Assembly: GCA_030643545.1 (NCBI GenBank)
Contig: DAOWLE010000032.1
Coordinates: 1-40,006, forward strand
Origin: a bacterium
GTDB taxonomy: Bacteria > Patescibacteriota > Minisyncoccia > JAHIHE01 > DAOWLE01
Length of the DNA stretch: 40,006 bases
Reading direction: 5' to 3'
Position 1 is the stretch's first letter, and the number at the start of each line of letters is the position of its first letter. The notes beneath the pieces were generated by a model. The model ran no database searches. It worked only from the letters and a program-made list of their open reading frames with translations, and was not told where the DNA came from. Of this stretch, positions 14,520 through 22,564 are shown one piece after another. The position numbers and the translations under genes were made by a program.

Positions 14520-14816
14520 ATATTAGAGTCAGAAAAATTTGAAAGTGGCGCGTCATCCCAAGATAACGAAATATCTGTTCTTTTAAAAAAGCTTAAATTT
14601 ACTGGCGAAATCTGGGATTTTGAAATGAGAGAGCAAGAAATCAAAGAAAGAGGAGCTGAATTACCAGAAAATATTGAAGGATTAAGAAAACAATGCTTGC
14701 AACGAAACAAAGAAAGATTGGAAAATCTAATTTCTTCAGCAAGAACTGATAGGTATAAAAAAGAAAAACAAATAGAATTAGATGAAATAAAAAAGCGTCT
14801 TGAAGAAATTGAATAA
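14520..14816 (+). pseudogene. Frame without a normal start codon (coiled-coil fragment)
   Basis: The frame is open from 14505 to TAA at 14816. The track starts it at ATG 14625 (63 aa), yet the upstream in-frame part (EKFESGASSQDNEISVLLKKLKFTGEIWDF) has normal protein-like composition. An AAGGA sits 8 nt before ATA-TTA-GAG at 14520 with no ATG, GTG or TTG there. It may be a gene whose start was lost, one using a rare start, or a fragment. The visible protein is charged and helical (QIELDEIKKRLEEIE). No family recognised. Confidence 0.4.
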
Positions 14817-14883
14817 TAAATTTCGTTGGTCTTACGCAGAAACAAATTTATAAATCCGTCTTTGATGGTTAAAAAAATACGCA

Positions 14884-14911
14884 GTAGGGGCGTATCGCAA
14901 TACGCCTCTAC
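14884..14911. repeat. GTAGGGGCGTAT palindrome
   Basis: GTAGGGGCGTAT (14884-14895) pairs with ATACGCCTCTAC (14900-14911) around CGCA, with one mismatch. Similar GTAGGGGCGTA palindromes are common interspersed repeats in many bacteria. Confidence 0.75.
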
Positions 14912-14993
14912 GCAATACACATTTTTATGTCCCAAAATTTTTAAAACAATTAGACAAAACTTTTTCAATTTTATAAGTTTTTAATTTACTATT

Positions 14994-15539
14994 ATGCCAA
15001 AGCAAATAGGCGACCTTGAAAAAAAATGGTATGTCCTTCATACTTATTCCGGATATGAAGATAATGTTTCTAGAAATTTGAAACAGCGTATTGAGTCAAT
15101 GGGAATGGAGGATAAAATTTTTAGTGTCTTGGTCCCAAAAGAGAAAAAAATAAAAATTAAGAATGGCAAACGCAAAACCGTTGAAGAAAGAATTTTTCCC
15201 GGTTATGTTTTGGTGCAAATGATTGTTACTGACGACTCGTGGTATGTAGTCAGAAATACTCCGAATGTCACCGGATTTATCGGTTCAGGAACAATTCCTA
15301 CTCCAATTTCCGAAGAAGAAATTAAAACTTTACAGAAAAGAATGGGTGTTTCCGAACCAAAATATAAAATTGATGTTGTTGTCGGCGAAGCAATTAAAAT
15401 TATTGACGGACCCTTTAAGGACTTTGACGGAAAAGTGAACGACATTGATCCGGACAGAGGAAAAATTAAAGTTCTAGTTTCAGTTTTCGGGCGGGAAACG
15501 CCGGTTGAATTGGACTTTTTACAGATTAAGAAAATATAA
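14994..15539 (+). CDS. nusG: Transcription termination/antitermination protein NusG
   Basis: 181 residues. NGN domain ([37 protein letters not shown]) and KOW domain ([45 protein letters not shown]). It binds RNA polymerase and couples it to Rho or ribosomes. It heads a nusG-rplK-rplA run with a 2-nt gap to rplK. Confidence 0.97.
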   Translation: MPKQIGDLEKKWYVLHTYSGYEDNVSRNLKQRIESMGMEDKIFSVLVPKEKKIKIKNGKRKTVEERIFPGYVLVQMIVTDDSWYVVRNTPNVTGFIGSGTIPTPISEEEIKTLQKRMGVSEPKYKIDVVVGEAIKIIDGPFKDFDGKVNDIDPDRGKIKVLVSVFGRETPVELDFLQIKKI

Positions 15540-15541
15540 TT

Positions 15542-15964
15542 ATGAAGAAAATTAAAACTATAATTAAATTACAGATTCCGGCTGGAAGCGCAAATCCAGC
15601 GCCGCCAATCGGACCGGCTTTAGGACAGCATGGATTAAATATTCAAGAATTCTGTGTCCGTTTTAATGATGCTACAAAAAGCCAAAAAGGAGATATTGTT
15701 CCGGTTGAAATTTCTGTTTTTGAAGACAGAACTTTTGATTTTGTTTTAAAAACTCCGCCGGCTGCCGAGCTTCTTAAAAAAGCGGCGAATATCAAAAAGG
15801 GGTCTAAAGTCCCCCATCGGGATAAAGTTGGCAAAATAACTAAAAATCAAGTTCGCGAAATCGCCGAGAAAAAAATGCCCGACTTAAACGCCAATGACAT
15901 TGAACAAGCAATGAAAATAGTTGAAGGAACGGCAAGGAGCATGGGAATTACTGTTGAAAAATAA
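15542..15964 (+). CDS. rplK: 50S ribosomal protein uL11
   Basis: 140 residues, normal length. Conserved [22 protein letters not shown] and the C-terminal RNA-binding part ([25 protein letters not shown]). It forms the GTPase-associated centre with 23S rRNA. Sits between nusG and rplA. Confidence 0.97.
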   Translation: MKKIKTIIKLQIPAGSANPAPPIGPALGQHGLNIQEFCVRFNDATKSQKGDIVPVEISVFEDRTFDFVLKTPPAAELLKKAANIKKGSKVPHRDKVGKITKNQVREIAEKKMPDLNANDIEQAMKIVEGTARSMGITVEK

Positions 15965-15993
15965 TTTCATTGAAAATTCTTAAACTTTATAAA

Positions 15994-16668
15994 ATGAATA
16001 AATCTGATAAAAAAACACAACTTGAATTTGATAAATCAAAAATCTATGAAATAGATGAGGTTTTGGATTTAGTAAAGAAAAATTCCAAGGCAAAATTTGA
16101 CGAATCAGTGGAAGTTCATATCCGTTTGGGAATTGATCCGAAAAAATCAGACCAGCAAATCAGAACCTCGGTCGCTTTGCCGCACGGAACCGGCAAGAAA
16201 AAAAGAGTTGCCGCTTTTATTACTCCGGAAAAAATAGAAGACGCGAAAAAAGCCGGAGCTGATTTAATTGGCGGAGAAGATTTAATTAATGAAATTAAAG
16301 AAAAAGGCCAGTGTAATTTTGACGCGGCGGTGGCAATGCCTGATATGATGAGACAGTTAGCTTCAATCGCCAAAATTTTAGGTCCGCGTGGATTAATGCC
16401 TTCTCCAAAAAGCGGAACAGTGACTATGGAAATCGGCAAAGTGATTAAAGAATTGAAAAAAGGAAAGGTGGATTTTCGCAACGATGAATCAGGAAATATT
16501 CATTTGAGCATCGGCAAAGTTTCTTTTGACTTGGAAAAATTAAAAGAAAATTTCAACGCTTTTATGGAAGTTTTAAAAGACGCCCGCCCAAAAGGAATAA
16601 AAGGAGAATTTATTAAAAATGTGAGTGTTTCCTCAACAATGGGAAAAGGAATTAGGGTGAAAGTTTAA
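15994..16668 (+). CDS. rplA: 50S ribosomal protein uL1
   Basis: 224 residues from the ATG at 15994; the track begins at a TTG (15970) that would add eight residues, and the ATG is preferred. Signature segments: ALPHGTGKKKRVAAF, GPRGLMPSPKSGTV and KKGKVDFRNDESGNIHLSIGKVSF. L1 forms the stalk that moves E-site tRNA and often represses its own operon through an mRNA site. rplJ and rplL do not follow here. Confidence 0.95.
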   Translation: MNKSDKKTQLEFDKSKIYEIDEVLDLVKKNSKAKFDESVEVHIRLGIDPKKSDQQIRTSVALPHGTGKKKRVAAFITPEKIEDAKKAGADLIGGEDLINEIKEKGQCNFDAAVAMPDMMRQLASIAKILGPRGLMPSPKSGTVTMEIGKVIKELKKGKVDFRNDESGNIHLSIGKVSFDLEKLKENFNAFMEVLKDARPKGIKGEFIKNVSVSSTMGKGIRVKV

Positions 16669-16717
16669 AAACTTATATTTTCTATTATTCTTATTTTTTT
16701 GTCATTCCTTTTTTTTG

Positions 16718-16778
16718 TTATTCCTGCGAAAGCAGGAATCTACTATAAAAGTAGATTCCCGTTTTCACGGGAATGACA
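16718..16778. repeat. ATTCC palindromic repeat pair
   Basis: TTATTCCTGCGAAAGCAGGAAT and the inverted ATTCCCGTTTTCACGGGAATGACAG flank CTACTATAAAAGTAG, making nested hairpins. A stray GTCATTCC lies just upstream at 16701. Located after rplA, where it could also serve as a transcript end. Confidence 0.8.
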
Positions 16779-16829
16779 GAAGATAAATTTCTGTTATTTT
16801 AAAATAAAATAAAATAAGAAGGAAGAAAA

Positions 16830-16976
16830 ATGAAAAGGATGAAAAAAATGAATGAAGGAATAGAAAAAACAAAATGGTGGAAAGCTACGAAAATTGAAGG
16901 ACTACCGATAACTTGGGGGGCTATCGCAATAGTAATATTATTTGTTGTTGCAATAACACTATTAATTGTAGAGTAA
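16830..16976 (+). CDS. 48-residue single-TM small protein (possibly frameshifted)
   Basis: Too short for the ORF track. MKRMKKMNEGIEKTKWWKA is basic, then GLPITWGAIAIVILFVVAITLLIVE is one TM helix, N-in by the positive-inside rule. A GAAGGAAG SD-like sequence precedes the ATG. After the TAA, a second frame continues for 41 codons and ends just before a terminator. No homologue recognised. Confidence 0.55.
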   Translation: MKRMKKMNEGIEKTKWWKATKIEGLPITWGAIAIVILFVVAITLLIVE

Positions 16977-17097
16977 AGAAAAAAGAACGGAATTTGTAGA
17001 AAAAGAACCTGATTTTGAATTAGAAAGAATAAACAACGAAACAATTAATATACTAAGACCAGGCGACAGAGAAATTTTAAGAATATTCTTTGGTTAA
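16972..17097 (+). pseudogene. Start-less continuation frame of the small protein
   Basis: In the +1 frame relative to the 48-aa ORF, 41 codons run EKRTEFVEKEPDFELERINN...REILRIFFG and stop at TAA 17095-17097, but no start codon is present. A +1 shift at the TAA would join both parts into an 88-90-residue protein with a cytoplasmic-like acidic tail. It may be a recent frameshift, an assembly error or real recoding. Confidence 0.4.
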
Positions 17098-17126
17098 TCA
17101 AAGAATAACAAAAAAAACAAACAAAC

Positions 17127-17155
17127 AGCTTCTAAATAGAAGCTTCTTTTTTTTA
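17127..17155 (+). terminator. Intrinsic terminator
   Basis: AGCTTCT-AAAT-AGAAGCT followed by a run of T. It ends the nusG-rplK-rplA/small ORF stretch before the next promoter. Confidence 0.85.
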
Positions 17156-17198
17156 TTTGAAAATGTGGTATAATTAAGATGATATTGGATATTTTCCT

Positions 17199-17226
17199 TG
17201 TTCGAAAAAACAATCTATTGTATAAT
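17199..17226 (+). promoter_or_regulatory. Promoter with almost leaderless start
   Basis: TTGTTC (17199-17204), 16-bp spacer, TATAAT (17221-17226). The predicted start is only about 4 nt before ATG 17237, so the mRNA should be nearly leaderless. A further TATAAT at 17170 lacks a good -35. Confidence 0.6.
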
Positions 17227-17236
17227 AAAAACGATT

Positions 17237-19705
17237 ATGGAAAAAAGAAACATAAAAATTCAAACAGAAAATTTACGGGTTGAAGCAAAAGAATTAGTTG
17301 CCGCGCCAAAAGAAACAAAAGGCGCTTTTTGTGATACTTTTGTTTACGAACCGGAAAATATACAGGAGCAGGCGCTGGGAAATCTTTATATCGTCGGCGG
17401 AATTTCAAATAAGCTCGCCAACAATTCTTCTTATTTAGTAAATCTTTTAGCTTCAATCGTTAAAAAGGATTATTACGCCAATCCAAAAAGAAATCCTTTT
17501 GAGGCCTTAGAATCCGCGCTTCATAAAGCCAATATGACTTTGGCTGATTTTACCGAGTCCGGAAATACATCATGGATCGGCAATCTTGATATGGTTGTCG
17601 CTGTCTGGCAGGATAAAATACTTCATTTTTCTTTGGCTGGAAAAATTAAAGTTTATCTTCTTCGCAATAATGAAATTACCGACATCGGACAAAATTTATT
17701 AAAAAGCGAAACAAAGCCGCATCCTTTTAAAACATTCGCCAATATTGCCAGCGGCTCTTTGGAAGAAGGAGACAAAATAATTTTTGCCACTCCGGCGATT
17801 GCCCATGAATTTTCATCCGGAACATTAAAAAATATTTTCTCTATTGAAACAAGCGAAGGCGCTCTGAAAAAAATTGAGGACTTTTTCCGAAAAGAAAAAA
17901 ACAAAGAAAATCTGGGAATGCTGACTTTAGAAATAAAAAAGGAAGTTTTGCCCAAAGAAGAAATTACTCTTCCTAAAATTAAGATTGAGCAGGAACAAGA
18001 GATTGAAAAATATAAAAAAGAAATTATTGAAAAACCAAAATCAGTTGGCGACCAAATTCAAGAAAACGGAAAAAAATTAACATTGGAAAATATTCTTGGC
18101 GAACGCTTTGAAGAAAAATCAGAAAAAGCTCCTGAAGAAGAAAATCCAGAAGAAGAAACTTTTGAAAAAGAATTTGATCAAGAAAATGAAGAACTTGAAA
18201 TTAAGCAAAGTAAGCCAACGGTTTTTGAAAAAGTAATAGACAAAAAAGAGATAGCTTCCGCTAAAATTTCTTCGCTTTCTTTATCTTTTAAAAATGTTTT
18301 GATAAAATTAAAAGAATTGATTTTAACTTTAGTAAAATCAATAAAAGCAAAATTAGTTCCGGCAATAAGTTCAATTTTTAAAAAAATTTCCTTTATATTG
18401 AAACCCGAAGGCGATATTCCGGAATATCGCCCGCGAGAAACCCACGACGAATCTATAGAAGAAAGCGACATTACGGAATATCGCCCGCAAAAATCAAGAT
18501 TGTTCGCAACAACGATAAAAAATAAAATTTTCAAATCGCGGTATCTCCAAAAAATAAAACAAAAATGGAATTCCTTTCCAGCTTCTAGCCGTCTCCTTTT
18601 AAGCACTTCACTTATTTTAATAATCCTTTTTGCCGGAAGTGTGATGCTTTTGTCTCAGAAAAAAACTCACGAAATAAATTTAAACCGCTATAGCGAAATC
18701 TTGTCTGAAGCAAATCAAAAAGAAGACCAAGCTGAAGCAGCTATGATTTATCAAGATGAAATAAAGGCGAGAAAAATACTGAAAGAATCGCAAGAACTGC
18801 TCGGACAAATTACCGGTTCGGATTATCTTCAGGAAGAAGTCAAAGAGTTAGAAGCGAAAATTCAAGAGCAATTGAAAAAATTAGATCATCTTGTTGAAAT
18901 TTCCGAACCGAAAATAGTTTATGATTTTAAAAAATTAAAACCTGAAATTGAAACCAAAGAGCTTCTTAATCTAAACAATATTTTATTTTCTTACAATCCT
19001 GCTAATAATAAAATTTACAAATACGATTTATCGGAAAATGTCGGTCTAACAGTTGAAGCGGATTCCAACGGCTTGGGACGATTGCAAAAAGGAACCGCCT
19101 TGACTGATAACCGCCTCGCCTTTTACACTGACGCGCCTGGCATAGCCGTGTTTAATTCAGATCGCGATGAATTGAAAAAAGTAGATACGGTTTTGGCTCA
19201 GGAAATTTCTTTGGAAAACCTTAAAGATATTTCAAGCTATGGAGCAAATATTTATTTTTTGGATGCCAGAAATAATCAAATTTGGAAACACTCGCCGATT
19301 CTAAGCGGATTTTCAAAAGCAAAACCTTGGATAAAGCCGAATGAAGAATCTGATTTCAGCAACGCGGTTTCTTTGGCAATTGACGGAGCGATTTACATTT
19401 TAAAACAAGACGGAACAGTTTTAAAATATTTGTCCGGATATAAAAAAGAAGGATTTATTTTAAGCGAGTTGACTCAGTCAATCAGCCAGCCGACAAAAAT
19501 TTACACTCTTCCCGGATACGCTAATCTTTACATCCTTGAACCGGAAAACAAAAGAGTTTTAATTTTTGACAAGCAAGGTAAAATCATTGCTCAATATTTC
19601 AGCGAAAAATTTAATGATCTGAAAGATTTGGTTGTTTTGGAAAAAGAAAAGAAAATTTATTTACTAAACGGAACAGAAATTGTTGAGATTGGAATAGAAA
19701 ATTAA
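17237..19705 (+). CDS. Membrane protein with PP2C-like N-domain and beta-propeller-like C-domain
   Basis: 822 residues from ATG 17237; the track's 13 extra N-terminal residues lie over the promoter. Residues about 20-250 resemble a PP2C/SpoIIE-type phosphatase fold (ALGNLYIVGGISN, WIGNLDMVVAVW, GDKIIFATPAIAHEF), but the metal-binding DG pairs are missing, so it is probably not an active phosphatase. A long acidic/lysine linker follows, then one TM helix (about 452-473) and a C-terminal region with repeated strands of the NHL/YWTD propeller kind (AIDGAIYILKQDGTVLKYL, NLYILEPENKRVLIFDKQGKI). A cytoplasmic sensor linked to an exterior propeller is a plausible layout; the function is unknown. Single-gene unit with terminator. 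Confidence 0.7.
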   Translation: MEKRNIKIQTENLRVEAKELVAAPKETKGAFCDTFVYEPENIQEQALGNLYIVGGISNKLANNSSYLVNLLASIVKKDYYANPKRNPFEALESALHKANMTLADFTESGNTSWIGNLDMVVAVWQDKILHFSLAGKIKVYLLRNNEITDIGQNLLKSETKPHPFKTFANIASGSLEEGDKIIFATPAIAHEFSSGTLKNIFSIETSEGALKKIEDFFRKEKNKENLGMLTLEIKKEVLPKEEITLPKIKIEQEQEIEKYKKEIIEKPKSVGDQIQENGKKLTLENILGERFEEKSEKAPEEENPEEETFEKEFDQENEELEIKQSKPTVFEKVIDKKEIASAKISSLSLSFKNVLIKLKELILTLVKSIKAKLVPAISSIFKKISFILKPEGDIPEYRPRETHDESIEESDITEYRPQKSRLFATTIKNKIFKSRYLQKIKQKWNSFPASSRLLLSTSLILIILFAGSVMLLSQKKTHEINLNRYSEILSEANQKEDQAEAAMIYQDEIKARKILKESQELLGQITGSDYLQEEVKELEAKIQEQLKKLDHLVEISEPKIVYDFKKLKPEIETKELLNLNNILFSYNPANNKIYKYDLSENVGLTVEADSNGLGRLQKGTALTDNRLAFYTDAPGIAVFNSDRDELKKVDTVLAQEISLENLKDISSYGANIYFLDARNNQIWKHSPILSGFSKAKPWIKPNEESDFSNAVSLAIDGAIYILKQDGTVLKYLSGYKKEGFILSELTQSISQPTKIYTLPGYANLYILEPENKRVLIFDKQGKIIAQYFSEKFNDLKDLVVLEKEKKIYLLNGTEIVEIGIEN
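18410..18489. repeat. Palindrome plus direct repeat in the linker
   Basis: GGCGATATTCC is followed by its exact mirror (18410-18431), and CGGAATATCGCCCGC recurs at 18474-18488. In protein this gives DIPEYRPRE and DITEYRPQK. A local duplication of a palindromic insert is likely. Confidence 0.6.
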
Positions 19706-19728
19706 AATTAATCTTCTATAGTCATTAC

Positions 19729-19759
19729 GAAAGGATAATTTTTATCCTTTCTTTTTTTT
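19729..19759 (+). terminator. Intrinsic terminator
   Basis: GAAAGGATAA pairs with TTATCCTTTC, followed by eight T. Ends the PP2C-like gene. Confidence 0.9.
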
Positions 19760-19774
19760 ATCTTATGGCGCAAT

Positions 19775-19802
19775 AGTAGATTCCCGCCTACGCGGGAATG
19801 AC
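19775..19802. repeat. ATTCCCGC...GCGGGAATGAC repeat
   Basis: AGTAGATTCCCGCCTACGCGGGAATGACA, the half-element form of the family at 16718, 27359 and 35973. Confidence 0.8.
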
Positions 19803-19878
19803 AAAAAAGTGTATAAATTGTGGATTTGCTGTGAATTTCAAGAGGATAACAAGAGGATAAAAGAAATAATTATGGCGA

Positions 19879-19907
19879 TTGTTTAAAATTTTAATTTATA
19901 GTATAAT
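19879..19907 (+). promoter_or_regulatory. dnaB promoter
   Basis: TTGTTT (19879-19884), 17-bp spacer, TATAAT (19902-19907). The start near 19914 falls inside a 30-bp palindrome, so the dnaB mRNA begins with part of that palindrome. Confidence 0.65.
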
Positions 19908-19908
19908 A

Positions 19909-19938
19909 AGAAGGCAACAATATATATTGTTGCCTTCT
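19909..19938. repeat. 30-bp perfect palindrome between dnaB promoter and start
   Basis: AGAAGGCAACAATAT followed by its mirror. It is the same family as the palindromes at 8834, 13223 and 26301 and could act as operator or 5' hairpin. Confidence 0.8.
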
Positions 19939-19956
19939 GGACTGGACAAAAATACT

Positions 19957-21345
19957 ATGGCAGAAAATAAAAAAGAAAATTTTTCAAACAGCGGCATAAA
20001 AAACAGCGCCAATCGTTTGCCGCCGCAAAATATTGAAGCCGAACAATCAATTCTCGGCTCTTTAATGTTGTCCAAAGAAGCGATTATCAAAATTGCTGAT
20101 TTGATCAAGCCAAAAGATTTTTATCACCCGGCTCATGAAACTATTTATGAAACAATTATTGATCTTTACGAAAATCGCGAACCGATTGATCTTTTAAGTT
20201 TGTCCAACCGACTCAAAGAAAAAGGTAAACTTGAAGAAATCGGCGGACAAAGCTACCTAACCACTTTAGTAAATTCGGTTCCCACCGCCGCTCACATTGA
20301 TCATTATGGAAAAATCGTCCAAAAAAAATCCACCCTTCGGCGGCTGATTGACGCGGCTTCGCAAATTGTTAATCTTGGTTATGATGAAGAAAAAGAAGCT
20401 GATGTTTTGCTTGACCAAGCTGAACAAAAAATTTTTAATGTTTCCCAGAATTATCTTCATCAGGATTTTTCGCCGATCAAGCCGATTCTTGAAGAAGCGT
20501 TTGACCGTATTGATGAACTTCATAAAAATAAAGGAAAGCTGCGCGGACTGCCGACCGGCTTTTATGAATTAGATAATATTCTGGCTGGCCTGCAAAATTC
20601 AAATTTAATTATTCTGGCCGCCCGTCCGTCTTTGGGGAAAACATCTTTAGCAATGGACATTGCCCGGAATGTCGCCACCCGGGAAAAAATTCCGGTTGGA
20701 ATTTTTTCTTTGGAAATGTCCCAGGAAGAATTGATTGACCGTCTTCTCTGCTCACAGGCGAATATTGATCTTTGGAAATTACGAACCGGCCGCCTTTCAA
20801 GTGAAGGAGAAAATGACGATTTTTCCCGAATCGGACAGGCAATGGGCGTACTTTCCGAAGCGCCGATTTTTATTGACGACGCAGCTTCATCTTCAGTAAT
20901 GGAAATGAGAACAATGGCGCGGCGTTTGCAAGCCGAACACGGATTAGGATTAATTATTGTTGATTATATTCAAATGATGAAATCCCAGTCAAGTATTGAA
21001 AACCGCGTTCAGGAAATCAGCGAAATTTCCCGTTCTTTAAAATCTTTGGCGCGCGAATTAAAAATTCCGGTTCTGGCGCTTTCCCAGCTTTCAAGGGCAA
21101 TTGAATCGCGCGAAGGCCAGTTTCCCCGCCTTTCTGATTTAAGGGAAAGTGGATCTATTGAACAGGATGCCGATGTTGTTTTATTTATTTACCGCGAAGA
21201 CAAAGTTAAAAAAGATACAGAGCAAAAAAATGTCGCTGACATTGTTATCGCCAAGCATCGTAACGGACCAGTCGGCCAAGTCAAATTATATTTTAATGAA
21301 AACTACGCAAGTTTTAGAAATTTAGAGAAAAGAAGAACAGAGTAA
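19957..21345 (+). CDS. dnaB: Replicative DNA helicase DnaB
   Basis: 462 residues from ATG 19957; the 26 extra residues in the track overlap the promoter palindrome. N-terminal domain starts with the typical RLPPQNIEAEQSILGSLML. RecA-like domain: Walker A LAARPSLGKTSLAMDIARN, GIFSLEMSQEELIDRLL, Walker B LIIVDYIQMM, and the DnaB-type SRSLKSLARELKIPVLALSQLSR and RLSDLRESGSIEQDADVVLFIYR. Hexameric ring helicase that unwinds DNA at the fork. Followed by recR 6 nt downstream; the pair probably forms one operon. Confidence 0.96.
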   Translation: MAENKKENFSNSGIKNSANRLPPQNIEAEQSILGSLMLSKEAIIKIADLIKPKDFYHPAHETIYETIIDLYENREPIDLLSLSNRLKEKGKLEEIGGQSYLTTLVNSVPTAAHIDHYGKIVQKKSTLRRLIDAASQIVNLGYDEEKEADVLLDQAEQKIFNVSQNYLHQDFSPIKPILEEAFDRIDELHKNKGKLRGLPTGFYELDNILAGLQNSNLIILAARPSLGKTSLAMDIARNVATREKIPVGIFSLEMSQEELIDRLLCSQANIDLWKLRTGRLSSEGENDDFSRIGQAMGVLSEAPIFIDDAASSSVMEMRTMARRLQAEHGLGLIIVDYIQMMKSQSSIENRVQEISEISRSLKSLARELKIPVLALSQLSRAIESREGQFPRLSDLRESGSIEQDADVVLFIYREDKVKKDTEQKNVADIVIAKHRNGPVGQVKLYFNENYASFRNLEKRRTE

Positions 21346-21351
21346 AATTTT

Positions 21352-21945
21352 ATGTTTCCAAATTGCATCCAAAATCTAATCAATGAATTTTCCAAACTGC
21401 CCGGCATTGGTCCAAAAGCCGCTGAGCGGATAGTTTTTTATTTGCTTGAAAAACCCAAAAAAGAAGTTAAAACATTTATCCAAGCAATGATTGAAGTAAA
21501 AACAAAAACAAAAATCTGCAGGCAGTGTTTTAATGTTTCAGAAAACGAACTTTGCCGGATTTGTTCGGATTCAAAAAGGGATAAAACAATAATTTGCGTT
21601 GTTGAAAACGCCTTGGATATTATTCCTTTGGAAAAAACCGGGCAATTCAAAGGCCTTTACCATATTTTAGACGGCAAAATTGAGCCGAGCAAAGGAATTA
21701 CTCCTGAAAAACTGCGTATTAAAGAATTAATGTCCCGAGTTGAAAAAGAAAAAATTAAAGAAGTTATTATTGCCACTAATCCGACAACCGAAGGCGAAAC
21801 AACCGCTTTGTATTTAGTCCGCTTGTTAAAACCTTTAGATATAAAAATAACCCGGATTGGCCGGGGTTTGCCTACTGGAGCAAGTTTAGAATATGCTGAC
21901 GAGACAACTTTAAGCAGCGCGCTAATTGGGAGGAGAGAATACTAA
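21352..21945 (+). CDS. recR: Recombination protein RecR
   Basis: 197 residues. Helix-hairpin-helix (LPGIGPKAAERIVFYLL), C4 zinc finger (CRQCFNVSENELCRIC), Toprim domain (CVVENALDIIPLEKTGQFKGLYHIL) and the C-terminal TRIGRGLPTGASLEYADETTLSSAL. RecR acts with RecF/RecO to load RecA on gapped DNA. Length normal. Converges with rplU. Confidence 0.96.
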   Translation: MFPNCIQNLINEFSKLPGIGPKAAERIVFYLLEKPKKEVKTFIQAMIEVKTKTKICRQCFNVSENELCRICSDSKRDKTIICVVENALDIIPLEKTGQFKGLYHILDGKIEPSKGITPEKLRIKELMSRVEKEKIKEVIIATNPTTEGETTALYLVRLLKPLDIKITRIGRGLPTGASLEYADETTLSSALIGRREY

Positions 21946-21954
21946 CCTTTCAAA

Positions 21955-22066
21955 TTGAAAACTGAAAACTAAAAATGAAAAACGACAAAGAAAAATTTAA
22001 AAAGTAATTTAAATAATTTTAGATTTTAGATTGTCGTTTTTAGTTTTTCATTTTAAGTTTTTCATT
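21955..22066. repeat. AT-rich inverted repeat between recR and rplU
   Basis: AAACTAAAAATGAAAAACGACA on the left mirrors TGTCGTTTTTAGTTTTTCATTTT on the right. A relative in style of the elements at 31738 and 39165. May serve as a two-way transcript end. Confidence 0.6.
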
Positions 22067-22374
22067 TCCTTAATCTCCACAATTTCCACCTCCGTATAAT
22101 ACTGCCTGTGTCCTTTTTTTAAATTATATCTTTTTTTCGCTTTGTGTTTAACAATTTCAACTTTTTTTGCTCGCGCTTGCTTTAAAAGTTTTCCCTTAAC
22201 TTGCGCGTTTTTAACCAGAGGTTTTCCAATCTCTGTTTTTTTATTTTTTTCAACTAATAAAACATTATCAAAAATAACCTCATCGCCTTCTTTGGCGTTA
22301 AGTTTTTCAACTTTAATTTTATCGCCTTTGGAAATTTTATACTGCTTCCCGCCAGTTTTAATAATTGCTAACAT
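22048..22374 (-). CDS. rplU: 50S ribosomal protein bL21
   Basis: 108 residues from ATG 22374 (MLAIIKTGGKQYKISKGDKIKVEKL), which matches the family start; the extra MTKF in the track comes from the repeat upstream. C-terminal KKRYNLKKGHRQYYTEVEIVEI is the conserved 23S rRNA-binding part. rpmA (bL27), its usual neighbour, does not follow; the next gene is recR in the opposite direction. Confidence 0.94.
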   Translation of the reverse strand: MLAIIKTGGKQYKISKGDKIKVEKLNAKEGDEVIFDNVLLVEKNKKTEIGKPLVKNAQVKGKLLKQARAKKVEIVKHKAKKRYNLKKGHRQYYTEVEIVEIKEMKNLK

Positions 22375-22380
22375 AAATTT

Positions 22381-22411
22381 TGTCATTCCCGCGTAGGCAG
22401 GAATCTACTAT
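22381..22411. repeat. GTCATTCCCGCG...GGAATCTACTA repeat
   Basis: Half-element of the ATTCC family, in the rplU 5' leader. Confidence 0.8.
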
Positions 22412-22490
22412 TAAAATAAGTAATAATTTTTATCGAATGTAAAATTATAAACGAAAAATTCAAAATATTCTTCTGCTAAATTATATTTAT

Positions 22491-22519
22491 ATTATATCAA
22501 ACTTTCAAAAAAATAGCAA
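22491..22519 (-). promoter_or_regulatory. rplU promoter
   Basis: Minus strand TTGCTA (22514-22519), 17-bp spacer, TATAAT (22491-22496). Gives a leader of about 110 nt containing the ATTCC repeat. Confidence 0.65.
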
Positions 22520-22564
22520 GAGCTGATCTTAAAACCCAAAACTTACAACTTAAAACTTCAGATT

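Noticed and set aside
14390-14968. 192-aa minus-strand ORF
   Set aside because: It is antisense to the start-less plus-strand frame and to the end of the MNT gene, has Ser/Phe/Leu-rich composition typical of reverse-frame reading, and lacks an SD or family motif.
14951-14977. nusG promoter (TAGACA/TATAAG)
   Set aside because: Spacer is only 15 bp and both boxes are weak; not included as a feature.
18178-18606. 142-aa minus-strand ORF
   Set aside because: Lies entirely inside the PP2C-like gene on the other strand, with no SD and no motif.
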